The notes under the pieces: model-generated
The model's database searches: none
Told to the model about the DNA's origin: nothing
What the model saw: only the letters and a program-made list of their open reading frames with translations
Shown: positions 32,516-34,116 of the stretch, in pieces
Layout: every line of letters begins with the position of its first letter
Numbering within the stretch: the stretch's first letter is position 1
NCBI GenBank assembly: GCA_021295735.1
Contig: JAGWBU010000018.1
Span: forward strand, 18,184 to 52,299
Origin: Candidatus Poribacteria bacterium
GTDB lineage: Bacteria; Poribacteria; WGA-4E; WGA-3G
Direction of reading: 5' to 3'
Length of the DNA: 34,116 nt
Program-made: the position numbers and the translations under genes

Positions 32516-33449
32516 CTTGTTTCTCCTCTTCAACAACAGTAAACTCACAGATAGCATGTCGAAAAACTACGACCTTAGAACCGTTTTTCAACACCATTTT
32601 GATTTCATACGGACTGATCCAGTCAACTGTGCCTTGAAAAATTTCGCCTTCACGAAGGATTATTTCAATTGAATTCCCATCTTTCCGAGCGTGCCGAATT
32701 GTTTCTGGATCAATGATATATCCTTCATCTTGAGAGAGAGCGGGTTTGAGTTGTTTCGCTTTAATGTCTTCATTATAGCGAAGAAGCGCAATTACGTTTT
32801 CTGCGTCAACGTCCTTATAGCAATACTTCACCTCAGTTTTTGGTACAATTTTTTCCTTACCGTTACAATTAAGTGTTAATCCTGAAAGCGTCATTTCTAA
32901 CACAATAGCAGGCAATTGTACATCATTATAAAGCGCAAAAAACATCGGTGTTTCAAAATTAATTTGCTTAAGGATATATAGGTCACCGAAACTAAGTTGT
33001 CTGGAAGTTTGTTCCTTCTCTTCTGTTACCGTTTCGGTTTGTGTGGTAGAACTTTCACTTTGAGGTCGTTTTCGCGATTGTTCTTGTGTATATTTAGCAT
33101 TCGTATTAGAATCCTTGTCCTTTGTTTTATCGGAAAACGACTTATCTTCATCAAAGAACTGATCCTGATTTTGGGCTGGAAATCCAGAGTAGCCGCGTGG
33201 AATAATAGTTTTACCTTGTCGTAACCACCTTCGTTCTGTCGGTGTTAGCAACACTTCAACGTTTTTAGCGACTAAACCTTTTTCGCCTTCAACAACGCTA
33301 TACTTTACGCGTTGCCCAACCCGAAGTTCCTCGTATTCTGCATACTTAATCGCGGAACTATGTAAGAAGACATCTTCCTCACTGCTATCTTGTGCGATAA
33401 ATCCGAATCCTTTATCCAAATTGTAATACTTAATTCGTCCTGTAGGCAT
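32499..33449 (-). CDS. Cold-shock domain protein with two Sm/Hfq-like domains
   Basis: 316 residues, probably an RNA chaperone. Cold-shock domain at 3-66: RNP1 KGFGFIAQ (13-20) and RNP2 DVFLHSSAI (26-34). A low-complexity, Ser/Thr/Gln/Lys/Glu-rich linker follows (about 90-150). Two small beta-rich domains close the protein, about 152-212 and 247-304. The second (SIEIILREGEIFQGTVDWIS, then YEIKMVLKNGSKVVVFRHAI) has the Hfq order: strand, G-x-x-x-x-G turn, then a final (F/Y)-(R/K)-H-A-I like the YKHAI of Hfq. The first (ILKQINFETPMFFALYN, then GLTLNCNGKEKIVPKTEV) is a diverged copy. ATG 33449. The Sm-like assignment is by motif; the CSD is clear. Confidence 0.8.
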   Translation of the reverse strand: MPTGRIKYYNLDKGFGFIAQDSSEEDVFLHSSAIKYAEYEELRVGQRVKYSVVEGEKGLVAKNVEVLLTPTERRWLRQGKTIIPRGYSGFPAQNQDQFFDEDKSFSDKTKDKDSNTNAKYTQEQSRKRPQSESSTTQTETVTEEKEQTSRQLSFGDLYILKQINFETPMFFALYNDVQLPAIVLEMTLSGLTLNCNGKEKIVPKTEVKYCYKDVDAENVIALLRYNEDIKAKQLKPALSQDEGYIIDPETIRHARKDGNSIEIILREGEIFQGTVDWISPYEIKMVLKNGSKVVVFRHAICEFTVVEEEKQDGNAT

Positions 33450-33871
33450 TATCTGCTCCTGAGTTTTTCCTCCGCATCGGGAAGATGCCTATAACCATTC
33501 GCGTTCCTGCGCCCAGCATTTAATTGTGGCTGCCTCAAAATGATTAAAAATCTGAAAACAACAAAATAGTACACAACGAGAATTTGCCTCGCAACTGAAT
33601 TGTATGTTTCTTTTGACATAACAACACTTTTTATCTATAATGTAAGCATAGACGTTCTGAACGTTTAAACGTAAATGTCTACTTTTTTCTATATCGAATC
33701 TTGCTGGAAACAAGAAAACATTTCAAGGCATACTATAGTACATCATAATCTAATGTATTTGTCAAGTATGATTTTTTATTTAACATAATTATTCCATAAT
33801 TCAACCACTTTGACGGAAAACAACTTTCCACCTTGCCCGACCACTACACTGCATCTTAGGAAACAATAAAC

Positions 33872-34050
33872 TAATACCATTTCTATTTGATCGCCTTTCA
33901 TTTACAAAAAACACGTTTGTAGTCGCGCAATTCATTGCCAAATCAACGCCAAATGCGCGTTTGGCATTTGGCGCCTCGGACATTCTTCAACTCAGCTTGA
34001 ACCGATAATTTCACAATGAAGTCTCATTTTTGAGAAATGGTATAATACCA
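33872..34050 (-). mobile_element. MITE-like repeat, subfamily B (copy 1, inverted)
   Basis: TAATACCATTTCTA (33872-33885) at one end and AGAAATGGTATAATACCA (34033-34050) at the other are inverted repeats. Read on the minus strand, its first part is nearly identical to 9600-9715 (GAGACTTCATTGTGAAATTA, then CGCCAAATGCCAAACGCG), while its other half (CGACTACAAACGTGTTTTTT, then GTAAATGAAAGGCGATCAAA) differs from the 9.6-kb copy. No coding capacity. Confidence 0.7.
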
Positions 34051-34065
34051 AATTACCCTAAATCG

Positions 34066-34094
34066 TAGGGGCGGGTCTCTGTGCCCGCCCTTAC
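34066..34094. repeat. GC-rich hairpin repeat
   Basis: GGGCGGG (34069-34075) and CCCGCCC (34084-34090) pair around TCTCTGTG. The flanks GTAGG and CTTACC extend the partial symmetry. It stands out in AT-rich DNA and resembles a dispersed palindrome. Between 33450 and 33870 there is otherwise only AT-rich DNA (the probable leader of the cold-shock gene) with no convincing gene. Confidence 0.5.
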
Positions 34095-34116
34095 CATCGG
34101 CAATGAAAACAATGCA

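Noticed and set aside
33489-33983. Two short open frames on the minus strand (33489-33713 and 33801-33983)
   Set aside because: The first lies in the AT-rich leader of the cold-shock gene with no ribosome site; the second is made of repeat sequence.
34066-34094. Intrinsic terminator at the window end
   Set aside because: The GGGCGGG/CCCGCCC stem has no U-tract on either strand and no gene ends nearby; listed as a repeat instead.

Overview
The window reads like a stretch of a Gram-negative bacterial chromosome from a poorly cultured lineage. My best guess is Candidatus Poribacteria or a close relative. The guess rests on gene content (PIG-L deacetylase, SMP-30/gluconolactonase, amidohydrolase-2, Cys-cluster proteins), on dense dispersed palindromic and MITE-like repeats between genes, and on archaeal-type ether-lipid enzymes in a bacterium that also carries lpxI. 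No rRNA, tRNA, CRISPR array, transposase or phage gene was seen. Genes are mixed on both strands in short operons.

Layout. 1-1440: a frameshifted AlbA_2/Schlafen-type gene and an overlapping unknown gene. 1650-4640: UbiA-type DGGGP synthase, a SpoU/TrmH RNA methyltransferase with an extra N-terminal domain, and a GGGP synthase; the two prenyltransferases are the committed enzymes of archaeal-type ether lipid assembly. 4700-7820: grpE, dnaJ, prmA, without dnaK. 7800-10900: a two-haem membrane cytochrome, a PIG-L deacetylase, a tandem double-PurS protein and an SMP-30 enzyme. 11300-15400: bioD, a GlmU-like nucleotidyltransferase, an unknown gene and a LarA-type lactate racemase. 15470-17220: minC-minD-minE. 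17270-21030: a Cof-type HAD phosphatase, then an adenine methyltransferase-like gene, a flippase-like membrane protein and an amidohydrolase in one direction.

21030-22660 is a repeat-rich decay zone with at least two broken genes, probably more. It is followed by a DUF2007 zinc-ribbon protein, a small basic protein, an SLBB polysaccharide-export protein, a putative glycoside hydrolase, a MacB-type permease and lpxI (22670-29020). On the minus strand, 29167-30683 is a three-gene operon of exported or membrane-anchored His-rich and Cys-rich proteins behind a structured leader. 31190-33450 holds a 7Fe ferredoxin, a DUF971 protein, a YkgJ Cys-cluster protein and a cold-shock-domain protein carrying two C-terminal Sm/Hfq-like domains.

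The most interesting points are the ether-lipid gene pair beside a lipid A gene, the cold-shock/Sm-like fusion, the double PurS, the possible alternative-pairing leader at 30691-30829, and at least four unrelated inverted-repeat element families in the intergenic DNA.
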